This document shows, one piece after another, positions 15,501 through 23,758 of a stretch of 64,000 nt of DNA. The notes beneath the pieces were generated by a model. It saw only the letters and a program-made list of their open reading frames with translations, did no database searches and was not told the origin of the DNA. Both the position numbers and the translations under genes were made by a program. Source of the stretch: an uncultured Bacilli bacterium (GTDB lineage: Bacteria > Bacillota_I > Bacilli_A > RF39 > UBA660); assembly GCA_910583745.1 (NCBI GenBank), contig CAJTZC010000001.1, positions 124,001 through 188,000 of the forward strand, read 5' to 3'. Position 1 is the stretch's first letter; each line of letters begins with the position of its first letter.

Positions 15501-18353
15501 CTATTTGATTACTATGCTTACGATTCTCTTCGGTATAACAATCGTTTTTACTATTTCGTGACCCTCTGTATACTTCATTATATTCTCGTTTGCAAATGCT
15601 TTCTCTTTAATCGATTCTTCGCTTTCCTCCGCCTCTACGACGATGCTAGCGCGAAGTTTTCCATTGACTTGTACACCGATTTCGTAGGAGTTCGTGACCA
15701 TTTTACTTTCATCGTACTCTGGCCATGTGCTGTCCGTAAATTCTTCTCCGAGTTTACACATCTCATTGATTTCCTCTGTAATGTGCGGTGCGATTGGATT
15801 CAAAAGGTGGAGAATTGTTCTATAATCTTTGCGAGAAATGGTTTCACGTTTATCATAAGTGTTCAGCAATATCATCAAAGCTGAAACTGCCGTGTTGTAA
15901 TTCATCGTCTCGATGTCTTCTGTCACTTTCTTAATCGTCTTATGAATATCGCTCTCTAACTCTTTTGAGTATTCTTCACTTTCATTCAATTTACTTTGCA
16001 ATCTGTATATTCTATCCAAAAATTTCTTGCAGCCTTTGAGACCGTTTTCACTCCACGCGGCATCTTTGGTATAGTCTCCGATGAACATCTCATAAGTACG
16101 AAGGGCATCGGCACCGTAGTTTTTCACCATATCGTCAGGATTGACGACATTTCCTTTGCTCTTACTCATCTTCTCGTTGTTTTCACCTAAAATCATTCCA
16201 TGAGCGACGCGTTTCTTGAAAGGTTCTCTCACAGGCACGATGCCTCTGTCGAAGAGAAATTGGTTCCAGAATCTAGCATATAGTAGATGTCTCGTCGCAT
16301 GCTCCATGCCACCATTGTATAAGTCGACTTGTCCCCAATACTTCATCGCGTCCCTATCGGCTATGGCGGTGTCACAATTCGCATCCATGTAGCGTATCCA
16401 ATACCAACTCGAACCAGCCCAGTTCGGCATCGTATCCGTTTCACGTTTTGCGGCTTTTCCACAAGAAGGACATGGTGTATTGACCCACTCTTCTACGGTT
16501 GAAAGTGGACTTTCTCCGTTGTCAGTCGGTTCATAAGATGGAACGTCTGGCAAGATGAGAGGCAAATCCTTTTCAGGAACAGGAACCCAACCACATTCTT
16601 CGCAATAAATCATCGGAATCGGTTCTCCCCAGAAACGTTGGCGAGAGAAAATCCAGTCTTGCAGTCTGTAATTTACTTTCTTTCTTCCACAGCCATTTTT
16701 CTCTAAAAATTCTAACATCTTTTCGATGGCTTCCTCTTTGTTTAATCCGTCGAGGAATTCAGAGTTTATGTGAATGCCATCTTCTGTATAGACTTCTTTG
16801 TCTTCTACCACTCTTTTTGCATCGTACTTGTGTGCTTCTGTGTTGAGTGTTTCGATGAGTTCAGATTTGTCTATCCACATCACGTCTTGGAGTTCGCTCT
16901 CCTCTTTCGACCTCTCGACAACATTTAAACTACTCAATCTTCCCACAACCGTATGGCAAGTGATGTGTCTATTGACGTCTTTATGTCTTGCGAAGAAGTT
17001 ATCGTAATAGACAAATGGGAGTTCCTTCTCTATCTCTACATCTGTGTAACCAGTCTCCTCTAAAATCTCTCTTTTGGCCGCTTCGATGACGGATTCTTCT
17101 CCTTCGATGCCACCTATCACAAAGTTTATCCATTCAAACTTTTTGTTTTTGATACATAAATATTTCTCTTCTGTCGGATGTTTTATAGCTGCAATGACGA
17201 CTTGTCTATCCGTAAAAGGTTTGTCCTCTCTTATCGCCGATTCGCCTGTTCCGACGATGTTTTTGGCAATAACTTGTACAATCGGTATATCGAATTTTTG
17301 GGCAAAGGCATAGTCTCTATCGTCGTGTGCTGGTACCATCATAATGGCACCGGTTCCATAGCTAGATAGAACATAGTCTGAAATCCACATTTCGACTTCT
17401 TTGCCGTTTACGGGATTGATTGCTTTTAAGCCCTCGATTCTAACACCTGTTTTTTCTTTCGTCATGTCTGTTCTTTCGATTTCGCTCTTCTTTTTCGCGA
17501 GTTCGCGATACTTTACTATTTCGTCGTAGTTCGATATCCTATCTTTATATTTTTGTAGATATTCGTGTTCTGGCGAAAGGACCATGGCCGTAACTCCGAA
17601 TAGAGTGTCGCATCTCGTCGTAAAGACTGTCAGTACATCCTCTGCATCTTTCAATTTGAAATCGACCTCTGCGCCTTCGCTTTTGCCAATCCAGTTAATC
17701 TGTGCCGTTTTAATCTTCTCTAAGAATTCTGTATCGTTCAACCCTTCGATTAGGCTATCCGCGTAACTGCTCATCTTCAACATCCATTGATTTTTCAGTT
17801 TCTTCGTCGTTTCGCTTCCGCATCGTTCACAGACTCCTCCTGCGGCGTCTTCATTGGAAAGTCCCGTCTTACAATTTGGACACCAATTTATCTCTTTTTC
17901 ATCTTTATAAGCAAGACCTGCTTTATAGAACTGGAGAAATTGCCATTGTGTCCATCTATAATATTCCGGGTCTGTCGTCGAAAACTCTCTCGTCCAATCG
18001 AAAGACAAGCCCAATGCTTTTATCTGCGATTTGAAAGTATCTATGCAGTTTGCAACCATACTCGACGGATAGACGTGGTTCTTGATGGCATACTGTTCTG
18101 CCGGTGCGCCAAAGGCGTCCCAACCCATCGGAAATAGGACGTTGTAGCCTTTCGAACGTTTTAGGCGTGCGAGCGAATCGAGAGCTGTATAACTTCTCAC
18201 GTGGCCGACGTGCAACCCGCTTCCACTCGGATAAGGGAATTCGACCAAAACGTAATATTTTTCTTTTTTTCCACCGTTTTGAGCTTTGAAAGCCTCTTTC
18301 TTCTCCCATCTCTCCTGCCATTTTTTTTCAATTTCTGTAAAATTATAATTCAT
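15501..18353 (-). CDS. leuS: Leucyl-tRNA synthetase with an inserted Nudix domain
   Basis: Charges tRNA-Leu with leucine. The protein is 950 aa from ATG 18353, versus about 800 for bacterial LeuRS. Class I signatures are intact: HVGH at 48-51 within PYPSGSGLHVGH, the CP1 editing domain (TTRCDTLFG, VPAHDDRDYAFA), RLQDWIFSRQRFWGEP, and KMSKS at 728-732. Between the end of CP1 (FDIPIVQVI) and YTEDGIHINSEFLDGL, where about a dozen residues are usual, there are about 155 extra residues (363-518). They contain a perfect Nudix box at 414-436 (G-x5-E-x7-RE-x2-EE-x-G) and flanking Nudix-fold strands. The insert is in frame with no composition change. The gene overlaps the upstream membrane-protein gene by 11 bp and is under T-box control. 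Confidence 0.95.
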   Translation of the reverse strand: MNYNFTEIEKKWQERWEKKEAFKAQNGGKKEKYYVLVEFPYPSGSGLHVGHVRSYTALDSLARLKRSKGYNVLFPMGWDAFGAPAEQYAIKNHVYPSSMVANCIDTFKSQIKALGLSFDWTREFSTTDPEYYRWTQWQFLQFYKAGLAYKDEKEINWCPNCKTGLSNEDAAGGVCERCGSETTKKLKNQWMLKMSSYADSLIEGLNDTEFLEKIKTAQINWIGKSEGAEVDFKLKDAEDVLTVFTTRCDTLFGVTAMVLSPEHEYLQKYKDRISNYDEIVKYRELAKKKSEIERTDMTKEKTGVRIEGLKAINPVNGKEVEMWISDYVLSSYGTGAIMMVPAHDDRDYAFAQKFDIPIVQVIAKNIVGTGESAIREDKPFTDRQVVIAAIKHPTEEKYLCIKNKKFEWINFVIGGIEGEESVIEAAKREILEETGYTDVEIEKELPFVYYDNFFARHKDVNRHITCHTVVGRLSSLNVVERSKEESELQDVMWIDKSELIETLNTEAHKYDAKRVVEDKEVYTEDGIHINSEFLDGLNKEEAIEKMLEFLEKNGCGRKKVNYRLQDWIFSRQRFWGEPIPMIYCEECGWVPVPEKDLPLILPDVPSYEPTDNGESPLSTVEEWVNTPCPSCGKAAKRETDTMPNWAGSSWYWIRYMDANCDTAIADRDAMKYWGQVDLYNGGMEHATRHLLYARFWNQFLFDRGIVPVREPFKKRVAHGMILGENNEKMSKSKGNVVNPDDMVKNYGADALRTYEMFIGDYTKDAAWSENGLKGCKKFLDRIYRLQSKLNESEEYSKELESDIHKTIKKVTEDIETMNYNTAVSALMILLNTYDKRETISRKDYRTILHLLNPIAPHITEEINEMCKLGEEFTDSTWPEYDESKMVTNSYEIGVQVNGKLRASIVVEAEESEESIKEKAFANENIMKYTEGHEIVKTIVIPKRIVSIVIK

Positions 18354-18717
18354 CTTTATCAAAACCTTTCCTTACTAAAATTCTTCCTAAAATTTCATAG
18401 GTTACATAAATCAGTGCAATGACGATTGCCAAGCCGAGAAACATCTCTAGGACCATGTTCTCTGTCATAGAAATGACAATAATCAACGTCGTCGAAATAA
18501 TCAATGCATCTAGAAAACTTATTACTGCCGCGAGGGATTTTTTGTCCATGCGCTTTTCACTGAGTTTAAACTTCGTCATAAGATACTTCATCTCGACAGC
18601 GATGCCCGTTTTATTGTTAGCTTTCTTTTTCTTGCGTAGCTTAAAAAATAAGTACAACGTCAGTCTTCCTATGAAGCAGAATACAAAACAAAATAAGAAC
18701 AATATCAATTTATCCAT
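18343..18717 (-). CDS. Small membrane protein co-transcribed with leuS
   Basis: The 124-aa protein starts at ATG 18717 (GGAAAGGTGATGAA before it); the frame is open further upstream only because it passes through the T-box leader. It has a membrane segment at residues 1-20 (MDKLILFLFCFVFCFIGRL), a basic loop (KLRKKKKANN), and two segments in the second half (LDALIISTTLIIVISM, MFLGLAIVIALIYVTY). I do not recognise the family. It sits between the T-box and leuS and overlaps leuS, so it responds to leucine starvation too. Confidence 0.75.
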   Translation of the reverse strand: MDKLILFLFCFVFCFIGRLTLYLFFKLRKKKKANNKTGIAVEMKYLMTKFKLSEKRMDKKSLAAVISFLDALIISTTLIIVISMTENMVLEMFLGLAIVIALIYVTYEILGRILVRKGFDKDEL

Positions 18718-18929
18718 TTCATCACCTTTCCTTAAAAAAACGACAAATCCATCCAAAGGACGAACTTGTCGTGGTACCACCTTAATTTTGTGCTCTTTAG
18801 TCTCTATGGGGACAAGCCCTTCTAAGCATCCTTTGGCAAGTTCGTGTATTCCTCTCTTGAGCTTTTCACCGGCCAGCTCTTCTCTAGTAAAGATTTCATA
18901 CATTACTGCTCCAAATTCATCTGCAAGAT
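18718..18929 (-). promoter_or_regulatory. T-box riboswitch upstream of the leuS operon
   Basis: On the minus strand the leader contains the T-box sequence AAGGTGGTACCACG (about 18771-18784). It is followed by a terminator stem CGACAA...TTTGTCG with a T7 tract (about 18733-18772), the mutually exclusive structure expected. Upstream there is a GGTGAA apical-loop-like element and a candidate specifier in GAACTTGCC, with CTT (Leu) as specifier; the specifier call is tentative. T-box leaders sense uncharged tRNA and prevent termination. Here it would raise leuS expression when charged tRNA-Leu is low. Confidence 0.88.
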
Positions 18930-18935
18930 ATGTCT

Positions 18936-18964
18936 ATTATATTAAAATTCTGCTATATATTCAA
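18936..18964 (-). promoter_or_regulatory. Promoter of the T-box/leuS transcript
   Basis: On the minus strand TTGAAT (18964-18959), a 17-bp spacer, then TATAAT (18941-18936). It overlaps the last codons of the upstream GH31 gene and would start RNA near 18929. Confidence 0.65.
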
Positions 18965-21287
18965 GTAGTTTTAAGAACATTTTTATAAATGTTTCGCCCA
19001 GACCTTGTGCAGCCAGTTTTCTTATCGCAATGCGCTTTTTCTTGATGTCGTCATCGCTGAACATGATTTCTGCGACTTTCTCTTTCAGTCTCGTCGGAAT
19101 TTTTAAATCGCTGATAATGGTATCGACGTCTTCGTTTATGAGTCGCACTGCATCGATTTCGATATCTCGGCCTTTGCAGTTGATACTCAGCTGTTCCTCC
19201 GTACTGACAAATGGCGTTTCGATGACGAAATCTTGGTCGTCCAAGTACATCTTCACTTGCACTCTCTGCGTTCCAATGTAGACGATGACGTCGTCGGCAA
19301 AGCGAGTATTTCTAAATCGTATACGATAACTCCTCGTCGGAGGAATGATGCTCTTCTTTCCTTCAAGAGGTCTGATGATGACCGTGAAGTTGTTAGGAAG
19401 ATAGTTGTAATCGATGGCCGTCGTGATGAAGTTTCCCTGTTTATAGGCATTGCTCGTACCGTCGTCCTCGTACAATTTGTAGTTGTTGTTTTTTCCTGGG
19501 AAGATGTGTATCTCCAGTTTGTCTGGATTTCCTGTTTGGTTTCGTTTGTTTTCGTCAAGAATCGCAAGAGGGATAATGCCTCCTTGCTTTGCGAAGACGG
19601 GATAGTCTTCGTATTTAAAGAAGGAGATGTATCGCTTTCCACCTGGGAATTTCTTTCCCGTCTTGAAATCGTACCACATGCCATTTGGCAAGAACAGTTT
19701 GACGACTGTCCTTTTCATGACCGAATCTTCTCTCTCTGTAATGGGAGCGATGAAAAGCTCCGTGCCGAAGTAGTATTCGTTTTTATAGGTGGGTTCGTCG
19801 TAGAGTTCAGGATATCTATAATATAAAGGTTGCAATAGAGGTAGCCCTGTGCGCGAATACTTGTAAGCCTCACTGTAAAGATACGGAATCAGTTTATAAC
19901 GCACGTTGGTGTAATCTCTTACCACTTTCTGCGTCTTGACGTCCCACATCCAAGGTTCTCTCTTGTAATATTTTCCCTTTGCAGAGCTCAATCTAAATAT
20001 CGGACTGTATGTACCCAATTGGACATATCGCGTGTACAATTCGTCGTCTTCCACGCCATCTTTGTATCCGCCTATTGCATGGCTCCACCAAGAAATTCCG
20101 ATGTTGCTGCTTGTCGAGTTGAATTCTGGAAGCATCTTAAGCGTCTTCCAGTCTACGATGGTCTCTCCACTGTTGTTAATCGGGTATAAGTGTGCATTGA
20201 CGAGCCCATTTCTAGATAAAATCAACCCCCTTTTATTCGGTTCAGTATTCATGAAATTGTAGAAATAGTAGTTCATCATTCTCAAAGCATATAAATCTTT
20301 GGCTCTGTAATCGATGGCATAGAAGTCCACGCCCATTTCATTCAGAGGCTTGATGTAATTGTTAAAATAGTTCGCAACGAAAGCCTTATCATAGACGTTG
20401 AAAGGAATCTCTGCGGCGGTTCCATTGTTCGTGACTGGAACGGTTGCCAGTTTGAGGTTTATGCCGAGTTGTATATCGTTATCGTGGAGTTCTCGAATTA
20501 CACTCACCGGATTGGGTATGATTTCTTCGTCAAAAGTGACGTCGTTTTTGCTCCACTTATTCAGCAGAAACACGCTGATAGGAATTTCAAACTTTCTAAA
20601 TTTTGCCAAGAGTGAATAGATGTCGTTTACCGTATAATCTTCGTCTCTATTCCACCAGACACCGAGCGCGTATCTCGGAATCAAAGGCGGATAGCCTGTC
20701 AATCTGTAGAAGTCTTTGAGACAGAAGCCGAAATCTTTTTTGTACATGAATAAATAGGTATCGACTCTTGCATCGCTTCGCTTTCCTACACTTCCGTCTT
20801 TATTGAAAATTAAGTTGTTCGAATCATCTAAAGAGACAAAGCCGTCTGTGCTATAAAGACCTTTCTCGAGTTTAGGAATATAGTTCTTGTCATCTAAACT
20901 TATGCATGTCCCTTTAAAATTTCTCGCTTCGGCTTGTGTAAAATACCACATCTTATCCGTTCCGAGCAGTTTGACTTTTAGGTTTTGTTCGGGAGAGAAT
21001 TTCGGACCGTAGAACGGCGTCTCTTTCGTATAAGTCAATTCAAAATATTTGGATTGTAGATTGAGGACTCTCTCGTCTTCGGTGACCAAAACTCTCGGCA
21101 CATCGAAGTTTCTAAAGCGAGCAAGTTCGGTCGGTCTATCCTCGAAAGTTCCCGATTCGCTGTATTCGAGTCGAATGAGAATTTCGCTTAAAACGGTAAT
21201 TCTGTACTTTAAACCTTTGTATATCGCATCGTTTTTGCTGACTGCGTCGTTATAGTTTAGTCCAAATCTTGTCTCAAATTCGTCCAT
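18942..21287 (-). CDS. GH31-family protein with altered catalytic residues
   Basis: The 781-aa protein aligns along its length with GH31 alpha-glucosidases: an N-terminal beta-sandwich, a barrel from about residue 205 (YALGVWWNRDEDYT), a proximal C-terminal sandwich (PITEREDS...YISFFKYEDYPVFAKQGG), and a distal one. The expected nucleophile is D326 in DFYAIDYRAKD. The acid/base segment, normally SGDT, reads SGET (E375). The conserved SHDIGG reads SHAIGG (A404). These changes suggest changed or lost hydrolysis. There is no signal peptide, so it is cytoplasmic. The last 90 residues are an extra helical stretch rich in Lys, Glu and Asp. GGTGACGACGC precedes the ATG. Confidence 0.85.
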   Translation of the reverse strand: MDEFETRFGLNYNDAVSKNDAIYKGLKYRITVLSEILIRLEYSESGTFEDRPTELARFRNFDVPRVLVTEDERVLNLQSKYFELTYTKETPFYGPKFSPEQNLKVKLLGTDKMWYFTQAEARNFKGTCISLDDKNYIPKLEKGLYSTDGFVSLDDSNNLIFNKDGSVGKRSDARVDTYLFMYKKDFGFCLKDFYRLTGYPPLIPRYALGVWWNRDEDYTVNDIYSLLAKFRKFEIPISVFLLNKWSKNDVTFDEEIIPNPVSVIRELHDNDIQLGINLKLATVPVTNNGTAAEIPFNVYDKAFVANYFNNYIKPLNEMGVDFYAIDYRAKDLYALRMMNYYFYNFMNTEPNKRGLILSRNGLVNAHLYPINNSGETIVDWKTLKMLPEFNSTSSNIGISWWSHAIGGYKDGVEDDELYTRYVQLGTYSPIFRLSSAKGKYYKREPWMWDVKTQKVVRDYTNVRYKLIPYLYSEAYKYSRTGLPLLQPLYYRYPELYDEPTYKNEYYFGTELFIAPITEREDSVMKRTVVKLFLPNGMWYDFKTGKKFPGGKRYISFFKYEDYPVFAKQGGIIPLAILDENKRNQTGNPDKLEIHIFPGKNNNYKLYEDDGTSNAYKQGNFITTAIDYNYLPNNFTVIIRPLEGKKSIIPPTRSYRIRFRNTRFADDVIVYIGTQRVQVKMYLDDQDFVIETPFVSTEEQLSINCKGRDIEIDAVRLINEDVDTIISDLKIPTRLKEKVAEIMFSDDDIKKKRIAIRKLAAQGLGETFIKMFLKLLEYIAEF

Positions 21288-21347
21288 GCGTCGTCACCTA
21301 TCTTTTTATTCTATAAGTATTTTACCATAAATGTAGTTTCTTCTCAA

Positions 21348-21385
21348 TAAAAAAAGTTCAAAGCTTTCACTTCAAACTTTGCATT
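21348..21385 (-). terminator. Terminator after the 21.4-kb gene
   Basis: On the minus strand, CAAAG...CTTTG with flanking AAGTT...AACTT pairing is followed by a T7 tract, directly after the stop at 21386. Confidence 0.55.
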
Positions 21386-21730
21386 TCAGTGGATAAAATC
21401 GTCCATCTCGCCATTTTTAAAATATATCGGCGTCTCGTACATCTCCTGATCGCGGACTGGCAAGAATATCGCCAGTTTAACGAGGTTTTTGTGGCAATCA
21501 TCACAAGTATATTCCGTGATGCCACATGCATAGACTCCAGAAGGTATGTCCGATTTTTTCTCTATTTTATAGAGATTTTTTTTATAATAAGAAGCATTCT
21601 CGTGTCGGACATAATGTCCAACAGTTTGGTCCATGAGATAAAGCTGTTTGTAGGTTACTCTGCAGTCGCCTCCACATGCTTCGCAGATATCGTCTTTAAA
21701 TTTACTCTTTATCTTTTTAATCCAGTTCAT
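21386..21730 (-). CDS. Small cysteine-rich protein of unknown function
   Basis: The 114-aa protein has paired cysteines suited to metal binding: CEACGGDC near residue 16, YACG near 69 and CDDC near 77. It has no signal peptide or membrane segment. The layout suggests a small zinc-ribbon-like domain. It follows the upstream membrane-protein gene by 1 bp and is last in that operon. Confidence 0.6.
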   Translation of the reverse strand: MNWIKKIKSKFKDDICEACGGDCRVTYKQLYLMDQTVGHYVRHENASYYKKNLYKIEKKSDIPSGVYACGITEYTCDDCHKNLVKLAIFLPVRDQEMYETPIYFKNGEMDDFIH

Positions 21731-21731
21731 G

Positions 21732-22325
21732 CTATTTTGCCTTTTTCTTTGCTTCTTCGATGATTTTAACCATCATATCCGCTTTAGAAATACCTGTAAG
21801 AATGTACTCACTGTCCATTCTCCAGCGTTGGTTCGATGTAAATGTGTTGACTCTTATTTTTACATTATCGATTGTGAATAAGAAACTGACTCTTCCACTT
21901 CCTGCGAATATACCTGCTCCCGATTTTCCGTCGTCGACCCAAGCTCTGTCCACTCTCTTTAGAGATACTCTGTAAGTCTCGAATGGGTTCCAGAAGAATA
22001 TGAGTGCCAATTCGCCGTTTTGTTTGTCTATCATGACCGTGCAGCCGTCGGCATAGAAAGTTTGTTCTCTATTAAATCCGTTTTCGTCTAAAAGTCTTTC
22101 AAATTCTTTCTGTTTTCTTTTGAAAAGGAATTTACCTGCAAAAATCCACCAGATAAGTGATAGAGCACTTGGTCCCATCAAAAGTACTACAGCCATCGGT
22201 CCTTTTGGAAAGAACTTATAGGATAAGAAGAAGCACAATGCACATATAAGTATCGGTACGAAAATATACCCAAGCATGTATAAAATATTAATTTTTACGA
22301 CTTTTTTGTCTTCGTTTGTTTTCAT
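21732..22325 (-). CDS. Membrane protein with a C-terminal soluble domain
   Basis: The 197-aa protein starts at ATG 22325 (GAGGAGTAATTGATT before it). It has two membrane segments at about residues 12-65 (MLGYIFVPILICALCFFLSY; PMAVVLLMGPSALSLIWWIF), then about 120 soluble residues with beta-strand character (GCTVMIDKQNGELALIFFW, YRVSLKRVDRAWVDDG) ending EEAKKKAK. The arrangement resembles YcxB-like or PH-like membrane proteins, but I cannot assign it. It is in one operon with its neighbours on both sides. Confidence 0.6.
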   Translation of the reverse strand: MKTNEDKKVVKINILYMLGYIFVPILICALCFFLSYKFFPKGPMAVVLLMGPSALSLIWWIFAGKFLFKRKQKEFERLLDENGFNREQTFYADGCTVMIDKQNGELALIFFWNPFETYRVSLKRVDRAWVDDGKSGAGIFAGSGRVSFLFTIDNVKIRVNTFTSNQRWRMDSEYILTGISKADMMVKIIEEAKKKAK

Positions 22326-22369
22326 AATCAATTACTCCTCAATTTAACTTTATTTTTTTATCTTTCTGT

Positions 22370-23035
22370 TTATTCCCATTCTGATTTTTTCTTGTTTTTA
22401 GGTGCAAAGAAGTATGGGAATATTCCTACTTTGGCGCCTAAAGCGTGCAATATCGGGAAGGTTATTATGACTGTCAAGAACCCAGCGATGAGTTTCGGTT
22501 GTGCGACGTAGTCTTCTTCGTTTAGTTTGCCCCCGGTTCCGAGCATATCGATGTAAAAGTCTGTCCTTGTAAGCGGTTCTTTAAACTCGATTTGGTTTAA
22601 GAACGTCTCATCTTTCGTCAAGTCTTCGTATACGATTTTGCCAACTGGCAGAATCGAGTTTCCATCGTATATCGTCTCCCCTGTCTTGGTTACCGAATCT
22701 TGGTTGATGATGGCAGCGATTTTCTCTCCAGAAGGCAATGTCACTGCGTGGAAGTAATAGTTCCCATGGTACCCGCCTCCGCGATTCATGTACGCGATAC
22801 CGTCTGACACAATCGTGAAAGTCTCGTTTTCCAAGAGGTCGTCCACACTCTCTGCTCTCGGGACATCTTCGTCTGCTTTTCCTCCGATATTTCCATCTTC
22901 TACCGTATGTTCTTCGACATAGCTTTCGTATGTTTTTTCGACCTGTTTTTCGACAACTTTCTCTACACCCATGGATAAAAGAAAGCTCAAGCCGAGACAA
23001 GCCCAAATGTCGAACCGGAGATGATGTATTCTCAC
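22370..23035 (-). CDS. Membrane protein of unknown function
   Basis: The 221-aa protein starts at GTG 23035 (GAGGTGAAAAA). It has an N-terminal hydrophobic helix (IWACLGLSFLLSMGV), an acidic extracytoplasmic region with strands (FTIVSDGIAYMNRGGGYHG, ITLPSGEKIAAII-like), and a C-terminal membrane segment (LIAGFLTVIITFPILHAL). It heads the operon with the two genes below it. Family not recognised. Confidence 0.55.
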   Translation of the reverse strand: MRIHHLRFDIWACLGLSFLLSMGVEKVVEKQVEKTYESYVEEHTVEDGNIGGKADEDVPRAESVDDLLENETFTIVSDGIAYMNRGGGYHGNYYFHAVTLPSGEKIAAIINQDSVTKTGETIYDGNSILPVGKIVYEDLTKDETFLNQIEFKEPLTRTDFYIDMLGTGGKLNEEDYVAQPKLIAGFLTVIITFPILHALGAKVGIFPYFFAPKNKKKSEWE

Positions 23036-23200
23036 TTTTTCACCTCGCTTCTTTATGGACTTTTTTAAACAGAATCGTACATCTAAATAGGTGTTTATCT
23101 TCCGTTTTCAATAATATTATAGTACAAATTTTGAGAGTTGCAAGAGGTAATTTCGCCGAATTTATCACTATTATTTAATAATATAACGTCTTTTTTCAAA

Positions 23201-23268
23201 TCATTTCTATTAGTTTCATTAAAATATAGTCTTCATCATCTATTACTAATATTTTATATTTAAAATTT
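23201..23268 (-). pseudogene. Possible response-regulator N-terminal scrap
   Basis: A short minus-strand frame reads FKYKILVIDDEDYILMKLI and then stops. KILVIDDE is typical of the first strand and acidic pocket of receiver domains. Only about 20 codons exist and there is no start. It lies in the 287-bp AT-rich gap 23036-23322, which otherwise holds nothing I can support. Confidence 0.3.
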
Positions 23269-23322
23269 TAAACGGTCAATATTCAGTCAAGTTATTCACT
23301 TAATTAAACAAAATTAAGAAAA

Positions 23323-23577
23323 TCATACCATTGCTTCTTCTTCACTTAATATATTAGTTATATAATCTAGCGAATCAAATAATTTATCAAAAGATATATC
23401 ACTAGAATATGGTGCCGTAATTTGATACTTTTCCCATGATTTTATAAGTTGTTCACTTGTTTTCATATTACTTAATTGTTCTCTAATTTCCTCTATATTT
23501 AATTCAGTTTTTCTATTTTTAAATGTATTTTGTATTGCCTTAACTAAATTTTTAAAATCTATTTTTTTACCATTTTT
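23323..23577 (-). pseudogene. C-terminal fragment of an AbiEii-type nucleotidyltransferase toxin
   Basis: The frame reads KKIDFKNLVKAIQNTFKNRK, then EIREQLSNMKTSEQLIKSWE, KYQITAPYSSDISFDKLFDS, and ends SEEEAMV. This is the typical tail of AbiEii/AbiGii toxins (I-x-x-TFxxRxT ... W-x-x-Y ... sFxxl). Everything upstream is missing, and the frame is interrupted precisely where the rRNA-methyltransferase 3'-end repeat begins (23573). The rest of the gene was removed or displaced by integration or recombination at that repeat. AbiE is an abortive-infection toxin-antitoxin system. Confidence 0.6.
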
Positions 23578-23657
23578 TTGACCCCTACTGAACAGCCCGG
23601 TTTCCCAGTATTTATAAGGGTTTATCGCCTATTTAACACGCATACACTTTCCACATG
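23573..23657 (-). repeat. Duplicated 3' end of the rRNA methyltransferase gene (att-like, distal copy)
   Basis: On the minus strand it encodes HVESVCVLNRR and a stop (23657-23622), matching the last codons of the methyltransferase gene (HVECVCVLNRR). It continues CGATAAACCCTTATAAAT..., then TTCAGTAGGGGTC. The proximal copy is at 25619-25702. The two are direct repeats 2046 bp apart that flank the RhuM and methyltransferase genes. The last-codon difference (Ser for Cys) suggests the copy came from another strain or element. Confidence 0.8.
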
Positions 23658-23758
23658 ACTAGAATGTACGTTATGAATAGTTCACATTGATATGTTCGTT
23701 TATAACTGACTATGTCATAATATACAAACATATTAGGTTCAATGTTTATTATGACTAA

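Noticed and set aside
18717..18903. Longer N-terminus for the small membrane protein beginning MYEIFTREELAG
   Set aside because: That stretch is the T-box leader; ATG 18717 has a proper ribosome site and starts the first membrane helix.
22608..23006. Arg-rich 132-aa minus-strand ORF
   Set aside because: Shadow frame of the membrane protein gene at 22370-23035.
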